Shown: piece after piece, positions 17,291-25,561 of the stretch
Layout: the number at the start of each line of letters is the position of its first letter
Numbering within the stretch: position 1 is the stretch's first letter
NCBI RefSeq assembly: GCF_900302445.1
Contig: NZ_ONZF01000013.1
Location: 1 to 64,000 of the forward strand
Direction: 5' to 3'
DNA: 64,000 bases
Source: Palleronia abyssalis
GTDB lineage: Bacteria > Pseudomonadota > Alphaproteobacteria > Rhodobacterales > Rhodobacteraceae
The notes under the pieces: model-generated
What the model saw: only the letters and a program-made list of their open reading frames with translations
Databases searched by the model: none
Told to the model about the DNA's origin: nothing
Position numbers and translations under genes: made by a program

Positions 17291-17488
17291 GGTATGTCTC
17301 CGCATCGCAAACACGCTTATTGGTCCAAGACTTGGACTAAGTTAGGCTCTCATGCGCAGGTTGGCAAATGCCGCCTCATCGGCACCGGCAACAGGAAATG
17401 CAAAAAGCTGGCCCCGATCAGCCCCCCTTTGGAAAACGGCGGCCGCGGCTCGAAGGGACCGGGGCCCATCCCGAAAGCGCGTGAGGCG

Positions 17489-18529
17489 TCACGGCACGCA
17501 CGCATCCGTCGTCTCGAGAGCCGCCACGAGGGCCAGCAGATGGAGCGTGGCCGGATAATAGGGCTGGTCGGCCGTGAAGGGCGGCAGACTTTCCCGCGAC
17601 ACGGTACGCCCCGTGCAGCGGGTCAGCGTCGCGACCGCACGGTACCCCGCCGCGTCGCTGCGTTCGGTGGCCTTGCCCTCCAGATCGGCCCGGACCGGAA
17701 CGCCACGGGTCCGGGCCGATGCGAAGAGGTCGCGCGCGCGGGCGACGGCGGGATGACCGAAGCGGCCGGACCAGATGAGATAGAGAGGCACGCGCAAGGC
17801 GTCGTAGCCATAGAGGCCGGAAAGGGTGTCAGGGAGGCGCAGACCTTGGGGCGTTACGGTGATCCAGTCGGGGACGAGGCCCGCTTCGGCGATCCGCGCC
17901 AGTATCGCCGCGCCGTCATCGGCCACGCGGGCCAGCCTGGAAAGATCAAAGGCCGCCGCCAGCGCGTGCAACGCCAGGGGCATGTAGTAGGACGGGTTGA
18001 TCGTCTCGGCCCCGGGCCCCGAAAACCGCTCGGCCGCCGGGCGCAGCAGCAGGCCGCCCTGCGGGCTCTCCCGGACGAGAATCGCGTCGATCGCCCCTGC
18101 CACGGCCCGGGCGCGGTCGGCATAGGCGGGCACGCCGAACCGCCGGGCCGCTCGCAAAAGCGCCCAGGCGTAGAAGAGATCCCCGTCGGAGGCGTTGTTG
18201 AAATCCGTAACCCCGCGGCCGGGCCGCCAGCGCCAGGCCAAGAGCGCATCCTGCCGAACCGCGAGGGTGCGCTCCGTCCAGGCGAACATGCGCGCGAAGG
18301 CCTCCGCATCGTCGAACGCGACCGCCAGAACAAGGCCCCAGCCCTGTCCTTCCGAATGGCTCGCGGCCTCCTGGAGCGCGTCGACCACGCGCCCCTCGCC
18401 GGTCAGAAACGCCGCCTTCCACGCCTCCCAGGCGTCCTGCCAGGACGTAGCGCCCGCAAGGGCGGCTGCGGGAGCGGTCGCCGAGATGACCTTGGCGGGG
18501 ATCATGGCCAGCACTGTCCTGCGTTTCAA
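17489..18529 (-). CDS. Glycoside hydrolase family 8 glucanase, second copy
   Basis: The 346-residue product starting at TTG (LKRRTVLAMIPAKVISATAP) has an export-signal-like N-terminus with twin arginines. It carries the GH8 catalytic Glu in SHSEGQGWGL (about residue 60) and NNASDGDLFYAWALL (about 111-125). It ends with FTADQPYYPATLHLLALVAA, closely matching the BcsZ encoded at 7.9-9.0 kb, so the two are paralogues. GH8 includes both cellulases and lichenases. Its location beside a second glucan synthase suggests it trims that polymer. The start is uncertain: ATG at 18505 or a longer frame to 18652 exist, but the latter overlaps the divergent gene. Confidence 0.85.
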   Translation of the reverse strand: MKRRTVLAMIPAKVISATAPAAALAGATSWQDAWEAWKAAFLTGEGRVVDALQEAASHSEGQGWGLVLAVAFDDAEAFARMFAWTERTLAVRQDALLAWRWRPGRGVTDFNNASDGDLFYAWALLRAARRFGVPAYADRARAVAGAIDAILVRESPQGGLLLRPAAERFSGPGAETINPSYYMPLALHALAAAFDLSRLARVADDGAAILARIAEAGLVPDWITVTPQGLRLPDTLSGLYGYDALRVPLYLIWSGRFGHPAVARARDLFASARTRGVPVRADLEGKATERSDAAGYRAVATLTRCTGRTVSRESLPPFTADQPYYPATLHLLALVAALETTDACVP

Positions 18530-18634
18530 ACCGATGCTCTCAGAGGGCCCCCGGCGTCGATCCGGCGCCGGGCGCTGTGAATACGAGACGAGAAATGACA
18601 TAAGCGAGCACAACCGGAGAGCAATGGAGTCCGA

Positions 18635-19723
18635 ATGTCCAGCCGCACGCAAACCCCCATCACTCTGCCCGGGGCGCTAACGGGTCTCGTCCTGATCGGC
18701 ATCCTCCTCTTTTCCGGCGCCGCCTATGTGCTGGTCCGCGACCGGGTCGGCACCTTCCAGGAAGCAGCCATGGAACAGGCCGTCTCGGTGCGCGCGGCCG
18801 GCGCGGCCAAGGCCTTCGCCCGCGCCCTCGAGCAGGACTGGCAGCATCTCGCGGCCATCGCGACCGAAATCACCGCGCTGGACACGACCGCGCTCCGCCC
18901 AGTTCTCGATGCCGCCGCCGGCCCCGATCAGCGTATCTCCTGGGCCGGGCTGGCCCGCCCCGATGGGGAGGTCGTGGCCGCCTCGGAAGGCCTGCTGGAA
19001 GGGGCCGATGTCGGCGCGCGGCCATGGTTCCAGCAAGGGCTCCAGGGGGATTTCGCCGGCGACATGCACGAAGCGGTACTGCTTGCGGACCTGATGGCCG
19101 CCGAAGACGTCGCCCCACCCCGCTTTCTCGACATGTCCATCCCGGTCGAAGGTCCCGGCGGGCGCATGACGGGCGTGCTGGGCTTTCACATCAACGCCGC
19201 CTGGGCCGAGGAGTACCTCGCAGACATGGCCACGGCCCTGGAGATGGACCTAGTGCTGATCAATGCCAACGGTGAGGTGATGATCGGCACGGATCCGGCC
19301 ATACCGGCCCGGATCGATCTGCCGAGCCTTGGCACCGCGGCGGCGGGCGTGGCCGGGGCGGGCTACGAGATCTGGCCCGATGACAGGCGGTATTTCACGA
19401 CCGTGATCCCCGATGTGACCCATGGCGCCCTGCCCCCCTTCGGATGGCGCCTGATCGGCCGGATCGATCCCGGGGATTTTCCGATCACGCCGGGACATGA
19501 CCTCCTGCGCACGGCCGGCATCGTCTTTGCGGTCACTGCCGCGGCGTTCCTGCTCGCCGCCGCGCTTTTCATCCGGCTCTACCTGACCCCCGTCGGCCGG
19601 CTGGCACAGAACGCCGAACGCATCGCTGAAGGCCACGAGGAATATCCCGCCGAGATCCGCGCAACGGCGGAGCTGCAACGCCTCTCGGCCTCCCTCGCGC
19701 GCCTCGAGGCCCAGCGGAACTGA
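18635..19723 (+). CDS. Cache-HAMP membrane sensor without output domain
   Basis: The 362-residue protein has an N-terminal membrane helix (GALTGLVLIGILLFSGAAYV), a periplasmic double-Cache-like domain (about 45-290, with WAGLARPDGEVVAASEG and VLGFHINAAWAEEYL) and a second helix (AGIVFAVTAAAFLLAAALFI). A HAMP segment (LTPVGRLAQNAERIAEGHEE) follows and the protein then ends. Such sensors usually continue into a kinase, methyl-accepting or GGDEF domain; here nothing follows. It is divergent from the GH8 gene and next to the glucan synthase, so it may sense a ligand for that locus and signal through a partner. GGAG lies seven bases before the ATG. Confidence 0.82.
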   Translation: MSSRTQTPITLPGALTGLVLIGILLFSGAAYVLVRDRVGTFQEAAMEQAVSVRAAGAAKAFARALEQDWQHLAAIATEITALDTTALRPVLDAAAGPDQRISWAGLARPDGEVVAASEGLLEGADVGARPWFQQGLQGDFAGDMHEAVLLADLMAAEDVAPPRFLDMSIPVEGPGGRMTGVLGFHINAAWAEEYLADMATALEMDLVLINANGEVMIGTDPAIPARIDLPSLGTAAAGVAGAGYEIWPDDRRYFTTVIPDVTHGALPPFGWRLIGRIDPGDFPITPGHDLLRTAGIVFAVTAAAFLLAAALFIRLYLTPVGRLAQNAERIAEGHEEYPAEIRATAELQRLSASLARLEAQRN

Positions 19724-19733
19724 CCCCGCCGGG

Positions 19734-19760
19734 CGGAGCGCCCGAACGTCAGGCGATGCG
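19734..19760. repeat. Direct repeat, left of the ccdAB segment
   Basis: CGGAGCGCCCGAACGTCAGG and the next seven bases match 20704-20730 with one mismatch (23 identical bases, T/C, then GCG). The right copy is the 3' end of the glycosyltransferase gene; this left copy is a detached duplicate of it. The two bracket the CcdA/CcdB segment. Confidence 0.8.
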
Positions 19761-20063
19761 GCGCCAGCCCTCTGCAAATGAGAGGTGCAAGTTCGAACAG
19801 AATTCTCCCAGGCGAACGGCAACGCCAGGCAGAGACGCGCGAAGAAATCTTCGGAGCAGAAATTCGACGAGCAGACGTGACCTGACTCCCAAAAGCCCCG
19901 TGAGCTCCAATTCCGGTCGCAGCCATGAAACGAAACGGCTGGGGTGCGTCGGGAGCCATTCCGCGCGACAAAATACGGAAAAGAAGACCTCCGTCGCGTT
20001 CGGCAGTAGCGTTCGAATACGGTATATTGTCCAGTGTGCCCGGCGATCCATCGGAGCAAGACC
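19761..20063 (+). other. Gene-free stretch upstream of ccdA
   Basis: No gene is supported here. A TATATT at 20023-20028 lies about 35 bases before the ccdA ATG and could be a -10 element, but no good -35 is visible. An open frame crosses the stretch but has no recognisable content. Confidence 0.4.
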
Positions 20064-20294
20064 ATGGGGACCCCCACACGGAAATCCACCAGCATGACCC
20101 TTGATGGCGCGGTGCTCGAAGAAGCGCGCCGGCTCGGGATCAACATCTCTCAGACAGCCGAAGGCGGGGTAATCGCAGCCATCCGCACCAAGCGTTCGGA
20201 CGCCTGGAGGCAGGAGAATGCAGGAGCTATTGCCGACTATAATGCTTTCGTCGACGCAAACGGAGTTCCTCTGACGGAATTTTGCAAATTCTGA
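20064..20294 (+). CDS. ccdA: Antitoxin CcdA
   Basis: The 76-residue product contains RKSTSMTLDGAVLEEARRLG, NISQTAEGG and the C-terminal ENAGAIADYNAFVDANGVPL followed by TEFCKF. This is the CcdA family pattern: an N-terminal ribbon-helix-helix DNA-binding part and a C-terminal toxin-wrapping part. GGAG lies seven bases before the ATG. CcdA neutralises the gyrase poison CcdB. The partner toxin just downstream is broken by a stop codon. Confidence 0.88.
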   Translation: MGTPTRKSTSMTLDGAVLEEARRLGINISQTAEGGVIAAIRTKRSDAWRQENAGAIADYNAFVDANGVPLTEFCKF

Positions 20295-20297
20295 TTT

Positions 20298-20597
20298 ATG
20301 GCGGCGCAGTTCGATCTCTATCGCATGCCTGGCGGCGGCTAGCTCGTTGTCCTGCCGAACGATCTTCTCGATCAGCTTCAGACGAGGGTTGTCGCGCCAC
20401 TTGTTCCAGCGAGTTCGGTGGAGCGGGTCATACACTCGCCGAACCCGACAATGATGCTGGGCGAGAAGACATATCTCGTAATGCCGCAACTCGCAGCGAC
20501 GCTTGCTCTGGGCGAGATGGGAGACAGGGTCGGATCGCTGGCGATGATGCGCGATGCGATCGTGAGAGCCATTGATGCCCTCCTGTCGGGGATCTGA
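20298..20597 (+). pseudogene. Toxin gene ccdB with premature TAG
   Basis: Translating from ATG at 20298, three bases after ccdA, gives MAAQFDLYRMPGGG, a TAG at codon 15 (20340-20342), then LVVLPNDLLDQLQTRVVAPL and on to MMRDAIVRAIDALLSGI and a TGA at 20595. Apart from the TAG the frame is open and matches CcdB throughout, including the conserved TRVVAPL and the C-terminal helix. One nonsense mutation has therefore silenced the toxin while the antitoxin is intact. The alternative is suppression of TAG, for which there is no evidence. Confidence 0.85.
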
Positions 20598-20698
20598 CGA
20601 CGCTGGTCAGCACGATATTTCACCTCAAAGCCGACGCCGTCGGAGGCGGTTACGTCAGCAACGCCCCTGGAAAGCTCACCGGGCCTGATCCCGTACCC

Positions 20699-22681
20699 TC
20701 AGACGGAGCGCCCGAACGTCAGGCGACGCGCCAGGTCCCGCACGATCGCCGAAAGCTTCGTCTCGACGATGCCCGGCGCATCGCCCTCGGCATAGAGCCG
20801 ACGCAACAGCGCGGGGCCCGCGACCGCGTCGGCCACCAGGCGCAGCCGGACCCCTCCGGACGTCTGTGCCATCACGCTGGCCTCGATGTCGCCCACCCCT
20901 GGAAGGCGCAAGGTGCCGCGCGTGCCCGTCTCCCAGGCCCAGCCCCGGATGCGGGCCGTGTCCTGGGAGAGTGAGGCCACCCAGACGCGGCGCGGCATCT
21001 CCCCCTCGACTGCGAAGATCGCGCGCGCGGGCGCATCGGCGACATGGCGTTCGCGCCGCGGCAGCTCCACGCAGGCGATGAGGACGAGGGCCAGCACGAA
21101 CAGGTTGTAGACCGTCCAGAACAGGATCACCGCCTTGCCATCTCCGGCATCGTAATAGGCGAAGCGATCCGAGACGATGCCAAGACACAGCCCCGTCAGC
21201 GTCAGCACCAGAAGCACGATATAGGGCGCCATCAGCCGCCACTGGATCTGCAGCCGGCTGCGGTCACCGCCCTTGGCGGTGACGCTGAACGGATGGCCGT
21301 GGGGCTTGAGAAGGCCGGTGATCGCCGCGCGGCTGATCTGGGGGGCGCCCAGATGCTGGCTCACGTCCTTCAGGAGGGGCACGAGCATGCCCGGCGAGAG
21401 CAGGTTGAAGGACACCACGGTCCACAGGAAATAGACCCCGAAATAGCTCAGCACCTCCGGAACCTCGGCATCCACGACCGTGATATTGAAGAACCAGTAA
21501 AGCAACGGGTAGACGAAGGCCGCGATCCGGAACGGAAAGGTCGTCAGCCAGTAGAAGACCGAATCGATCACGCTCCAACGATCCCGCAGCCGCAGCCCGT
21601 TCGCCGCGAAAGGTCCGAGCCGGCCGCGCGCGATCTGCATCAGGCCCAGGCACCAGCGCGCGCGTTGCGTGATGTATTCCTTCAATCCTTCCGGCGCGAG
21701 CCCCTCGGTCAGCGGCTCGTTGAGATAATGCGTCTCCCAGCCCCGTTCCTGCAACGCCAGGCTCAGCAGGAAATCCTCGGTGATGCTGTCGGTGGGAAGC
21801 CCCCCCAGCTCGGCCACGGCGGACCAGCGCGCCACCGACGACGTCCCGCAGCAGATCGTCAGGCCCCAGGCATCGCGCGCGGGCTGCATGTGGTCGAAGA
21901 AGAAACGCTGCTCGTCGGGATAAGACCGGGTGAGACCGAGATTGTGCTGGATCGGATCGGCGTTGAAGAAATGCTGCGGGGTCTGGACAAGACCGGTCGC
22001 AGGGTCGTGGAACAGAGCCAGCGTGCGGCGCAAAAAGTCGCGATGGGGCACGAAATCCGCATCGAGCACCGCAAAGAACTCCGGCGCGCCCTCCGCCGCG
22101 AACTGCGCCAGGGCATGGTTGATGTTGCCCGCCTTCGCCCCCTTGTTGTCGGGCCGGGTCATGTGCCGGGCCCCATGCGCCCGGCACAGCTCGCGCAGCC
22201 AGTCGCGGCGGCCGTCGTCGAGCACGCAGACCTCGAGGGACGGCCAGTCGAGCGCCAGCGCCCCGATGATGGACCGCTCGAGCACCTCCCGATCCTCGTT
22301 GTAGGTCGCGATCAGCACCGCGACCCGGGGCGCGGGACCGGGCTCCCACCACCCGGCATTCCGGCTGGCCTCGCCGCTGCGCGCGCGAAAGCGCGACATC
22401 AGGACACTCGCGCTGATCGAACTGGCCAGCGTGCCGATCTCAAGCGCAAACAGCGACCAGCTCGCCAGGCAATCGACGGTCAGCCCGAGCGGGGCAAGCG
22501 TGTCCGTCGCCCGCCACCAGGCATAGCGCAAGGCCAGGAGAATACCGATCCCCATCAGGATCGCGCGGTGCCGGGTGTCGAAGCGGTTCACCACCCCCGG
22601 CAGGACCAGGGCAAGCCCCAGCACCAGAAGCATCTGCAAAGCGCTCGACTGCGTCTCGCTCAGCCACACGGGGAGCGGCAT
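20699..22681 (-). CDS. Cellulose-synthase-like glycosyltransferase, BgsA-like
   Basis: The 660-residue membrane enzyme has GT2 motifs LDDGRRD (155-156), LDADF (207-209), TED (301-303) and QRARW (339-343), with membrane helices before and after. A C-terminal segment (about 540-650) sits where BcsA has PilZ, but the signatures are degenerate: PRRERH lacks an RxxxR pair and VASLSQDTARI lacks the DxSxxG residues. The gene follows an HlyD-type adaptor gene with a one-base overlap (TGATG). In Sinorhizobium the pair BgsB (adaptor) and BgsA (synthase) makes mixed-linkage beta-1,3/1,4-glucan with the same gene order. That assignment is inference; a cellulose-like polymer is the alternative. Confidence 0.8.
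   Translation of the reverse strand: MPLPVWLSETQSSALQMLLVLGLALVLPGVVNRFDTRHRAILMGIGILLALRYAWWRATDTLAPLGLTVDCLASWSLFALEIGTLASSISASVLMSRFRARSGEASRNAGWWEPGPAPRVAVLIATYNEDREVLERSIIGALALDWPSLEVCVLDDGRRDWLRELCRAHGARHMTRPDNKGAKAGNINHALAQFAAEGAPEFFAVLDADFVPHRDFLRRTLALFHDPATGLVQTPQHFFNADPIQHNLGLTRSYPDEQRFFFDHMQPARDAWGLTICCGTSSVARWSAVAELGGLPTDSITEDFLLSLALQERGWETHYLNEPLTEGLAPEGLKEYITQRARWCLGLMQIARGRLGPFAANGLRLRDRWSVIDSVFYWLTTFPFRIAAFVYPLLYWFFNITVVDAEVPEVLSYFGVYFLWTVVSFNLLSPGMLVPLLKDVSQHLGAPQISRAAITGLLKPHGHPFSVTAKGGDRSRLQIQWRLMAPYIVLLVLTLTGLCLGIVSDRFAYYDAGDGKAVILFWTVYNLFVLALVLIACVELPRRERHVADAPARAIFAVEGEMPRRVWVASLSQDTARIRGWAWETGTRGTLRLPGVGDIEASVMAQTSGGVRLRLVADAVAGPALLRRLYAEGDAPGIVETKLSAIVRDLARRLTFGRSV
20704..20730. 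repeat. Direct repeat, right of the ccdAB segment
   Basis: This copy encodes the last residues of the glycosyltransferase (LTFGRSV). It is repeated with one mismatch at 19734-19760, about 970 bases away on the other side of ccdAB. Confidence 0.8.
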
Positions 22682-23958
22682 CAGACGCGGTCCCGAAGCC
22701 AGTCCAGGGGCCGCGTCTCGAAAAACACCCGCCCCGTCCGGCCGACCGGGCATTGCAGATCGGGATCGTCCACAAGACCGGGCACCGAAAGCGCCACGTC
22801 GTAGCGCTCCAGATGCTCGGCACTCGGGGCCACGGCCAGATTGCCGTAAATGCCGGAGGCTCCGGAGCCGGCAAGCCGGGTCACGGTGCCCCGATAGACG
22901 GCGCCGCTGCCCGACAGCCGGAACTCCGCGGCCTCCCCGATCCGCAGATCGTTGTAGACGCTTTCGGTCACCGACAGCGTCACGAAAAGCCCGTCGCAAT
23001 CCACCAGCCGCAGGACCGGCTCACCACGCTGGAGCCGCTCGCCATCGGCGGCAAGCACCTCCCAGACCTGGCCGTCGACCGTCGCGGGAATATCCGCCGC
23101 CGACATGCGGTTCACTGTCACCCGCGCGGCCGTCAGGCGGGCGTCGAGCGCCTCCAGACGGGTCCGCGCCGCGGCAAGATCGGTCTCGAGACCGTCCAGC
23201 ACGGTCTCGAGTTCCACCCGGCGCTGCTCGGCATTCGGCGCGTCGTTGTACCCGTCCCCCACGAACACCCCCTCCCTGGCGGCGGCAAGGGCGTTTTCAA
23301 GGATATCGACCTCCTCGCGCGCCCGGCTCTGCGCCAGCGTGACCGGATCGCCCACCGCCAAGACAGGATCGTCTGGTCCCGCCCCGGCCGGCCTCGTGCG
23401 CCCCTCTGTGTCCGCTGGCGTATCCCCGCCCCCGGGGCGTCCGGGCGGTCGGCGCGCTGCTGCGGAAACAGACTCCGCCCCGGCTTCGGCTTCGGCTTCG
23501 GCTTCGGCTTCGGCTTCGGCTTCGGCTTCGGCTTCGGCTTCGAGAAGGCGCAGCCGATCGCGCGCATGCGCAAGACGCAGCTCCAGCCCGGCAATCTGGC
23601 GCGCAGTGAACCGCGCACTGCGCTCCTCAAGGGAGAGAATGACGTCATGCGTCCCGGCCGCGAGGCTTTCCAGCCTTTCCAGCTCGGCGGCTGCGAACGC
23701 CCGCTCCATTTCAAGATCATTCAGACGCACCGCATCGGGCCGGGGATCGACCATCCGCCCCAGGGCTTCCCCCTCGGTCACCGTGGCGCCAAGCGCCCGG
23801 TCGGGCAGATCGATCTCCCCGGCGATGGGGGTACGCAGCGTCGACAGCCGGGCATTGACCACCGCGTTGGCACTCGCACCGGCCATCTGCTCGGCCACGA
23901 TCACCCACAACGCGACGATCACGATCACCGCTCCGAGCACCAATCTCGCTATCCGCAT
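22681..23958 (-). CDS. HlyD-type membrane-fusion protein, BgsB-like
   Basis: The 425-residue protein starts at ATG 23958 behind AAAGGAGCGGG. One N-terminal membrane helix (LVLGAVIVIVALWVIVAEQM) is followed by a biotinyl/lipoyl-like segment (ARLSTLRTPIAGEIDLPDR), a long coiled-coil hairpin and a beta-barrel region (GEPVLRLVDCDGLFVTLSVT). The hairpin contains a run of about ten Glu-Ala pairs encoded by a perfect hexanucleotide repeat. It precedes and overlaps the glycosyltransferase gene, so it probably forms the periplasmic part of that polymer's export path, as BgsB does for BgsA. The N-terminal longer frame to 24063 lacks such a ribosome site. Confidence 0.82.
   Translation of the reverse strand: MRIARLVLGAVIVIVALWVIVAEQMAGASANAVVNARLSTLRTPIAGEIDLPDRALGATVTEGEALGRMVDPRPDAVRLNDLEMERAFAAAELERLESLAAGTHDVILSLEERSARFTARQIAGLELRLAHARDRLRLLEAEAEAEAEAEAEAEAEAEAGAESVSAAARRPPGRPGGGDTPADTEGRTRPAGAGPDDPVLAVGDPVTLAQSRAREEVDILENALAAAREGVFVGDGYNDAPNAEQRRVELETVLDGLETDLAAARTRLEALDARLTAARVTVNRMSAADIPATVDGQVWEVLAADGERLQRGEPVLRLVDCDGLFVTLSVTESVYNDLRIGEAAEFRLSGSGAVYRGTVTRLAGSGASGIYGNLAVAPSAEHLERYDVALSVPGLVDDPDLQCPVGRTGRVFFETRPLDWLRDRV
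23482..23541. repeat. Ten tandem GGCTTC hexanucleotides
   Basis: Sixty bases consist of ten perfect copies of GGCTTC (GAAGCC on the coding strand), encoding alternating Glu and Ala in the coiled-coil of the adaptor protein. Copy-number changes would stay in frame and lengthen or shorten the coiled coil by two residues per unit. Confidence 0.95.
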
Positions 23959-24307
23959 CCCGCTCCTTTCCCGAGCCTGTCCGTCCCGGCCGGGCGCGTT
24001 CCTTCTACAACCCCAGCGAGAGTGTCTTGCGACAGGGCCTGCGGTAAAGTCAAACCTCACCATCCGGCCGGGCGCGGGAGCGTTCCGACCGAAACATCGA
24101 AGCGCCGGCCCCCGGTGATCGCGCCCCGCCCTGGAGCCTGCCTTGCTCAGTGCGCTTTACCAGTCCGCTTACCCAGTCCGGGGCGGAGCGCGCATGAGGC
24201 CCCCGCCCGCCTGCGCGCCCCCGTCATGCGGCTTGTGCGCCGCATCCCCACACAGAGCGCCTATCGGCTCTTCTCCGGGATCGCCGCTGGAAGGTAGCAA
24301 GTTTCCC

Positions 24308-25561
24308 ATGAAGACAGATCGAAGAGACCCGGCCGGAGGGAACGTGCCGACACCCCCGGTCGCGGCGGTCCTTGGCATACTCGCGGTAACGGCGGCATCG
24401 ATCGTCTTGTTCTCGAACGGCCTGACCCTGTCCCCTTACAAGACGCTCCATTTCGCTCTCAGCTACGAGACAGAGTTCCTCAAGCGCGGCCTGGTGGGCG
24501 AAGCGATCCGCCGATCCGGGGCAAGCCCGTGGCACGCTGCGCCTGGTCTGTTCACCCTGGCGGTCCTCCTGCTCCTGTGCGGCCTCTACGCGCTCGCCGC
24601 CCATGCCATTCTTCGCCAAAGAGCCGACCCCACCATGGCGGCGATCCTGGTCGCTCTCTGGGCGTCCCCCGCCGCGATGCCGCACCTCGCCGCCGATTTC
24701 GGCCGGTTCGACGCGCTCCTGGTCCTGCTCCTGGGAAGCTGGGCTCTCTTGTCCCGCGCGTTGCACGCGACCGCTTCGCTCCTGCTCCTGGCACTCGTGG
24801 GATGTGCGGCCATGGCAGTCCACGAGATCGCCTTTCTCGTCACGATTCCGATCGGCCTGGTCCTCTGGGCGATCCGGTACGACGCGCCGGTGATCTCGCT
24901 GCGCACCCTGCCCTTCGGGATCGTGATCGCAGGGGTATTCGCCCTGGTCTGGACTTTCGGGGGGGCCGACATCCTGACGCGGGAGGAGGTGGCTGTGACG
25001 ATTTCGGATCGCTTCGGAGCCGACGACTATTCGATCGCCCTCATCCTCCTGGTCCTGTTCGGCGATATCTCGCAAAACGTTGTCTATTCCGCCCTGCAGG
25101 TCGGCCGTCTCGCGCCCCTGCGCGAGCATCTCGAATATGTCGTCATCATGTCCGGGGTCTTCGTGCTGCTTGGGGCAATCGCCGTGATCATCGCCCGCAG
25201 CAGACCAGGATATGCCTGGATGGCCGGGCTGGCCTGTCTCGCACCGCTCGCGCTCTATCCCCTGGGATACGACCACTTCCGATGGCACAGCTTCGTCCAC
25301 ATCAACATGACAATCCTTTTCCTCTGGGTCATGCTGCATGATCCGGGAACCACGAAAGCCGTCATCACGCGGTGCCGGGCCCGGCAGGCGGGAATCGTCG
25401 GGCTGTCGCTCCTGTTCCTCGGAGTTGGCCCGCTGGGCGTCTTCACCGCCTTCGATCTCGAAAGAGCCCCCTTGATCACGCTCCTGCGGCCCTCGGCAGA
25501 GACATCCGACGCCTTTTCCGGCGCCCGGGACAAGCCTTCTGCGGCGTTTCGCCAGCCATGA
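24308..25561 (+). CDS. Polytopic membrane protein, unknown function
   Basis: The 417-residue product starts MKTDRRDPAGGN. It has around ten hydrophobic segments, for instance VAAVLGILAVTAASIVLFSN, LFTLAVLLLLCGLYALAAHA and YVVIMSGVFVLLGAIAVIIA. Short conserved-looking polar motifs occur between helices: SYETEFLKRGLVGEAIR, HLAADFGRFDALL and GYDHFRWHSFVHIN. Such proteins are often polysaccharide polymerases or transporters, but no family was recognised with confidence. It lies divergent from the BgsB-like gene, inside the glucan locus. The frame is open 165 bases further upstream, but the 24308 ATG gives the more natural N-terminus. Confidence 0.7.
   Translation: MKTDRRDPAGGNVPTPPVAAVLGILAVTAASIVLFSNGLTLSPYKTLHFALSYETEFLKRGLVGEAIRRSGASPWHAAPGLFTLAVLLLLCGLYALAAHAILRQRADPTMAAILVALWASPAAMPHLAADFGRFDALLVLLLGSWALLSRALHATASLLLLALVGCAAMAVHEIAFLVTIPIGLVLWAIRYDAPVISLRTLPFGIVIAGVFALVWTFGGADILTREEVAVTISDRFGADDYSIALILLVLFGDISQNVVYSALQVGRLAPLREHLEYVVIMSGVFVLLGAIAVIIARSRPGYAWMAGLACLAPLALYPLGYDHFRWHSFVHINMTILFLWVMLHDPGTTKAVITRCRARQAGIVGLSLLFLGVGPLGVFTAFDLERAPLITLLRPSAETSDAFSGARDKPSAAFRQP

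Noticed and set aside
19756-20097. Plus-strand frame of 113 codons before ccdA
   Set aside because: It overlaps the ccdA start in another frame, is Arg/Ser-rich without pattern and has no ribosome site.
22753-24297. Plus-strand frame with a Gly-Phe repeat run across the hexanucleotide repeat
   Set aside because: It is antisense to the HlyD-type adaptor, which has complete domain structure. The Gly-Phe run is only the other strand of the GAAGCC repeat.
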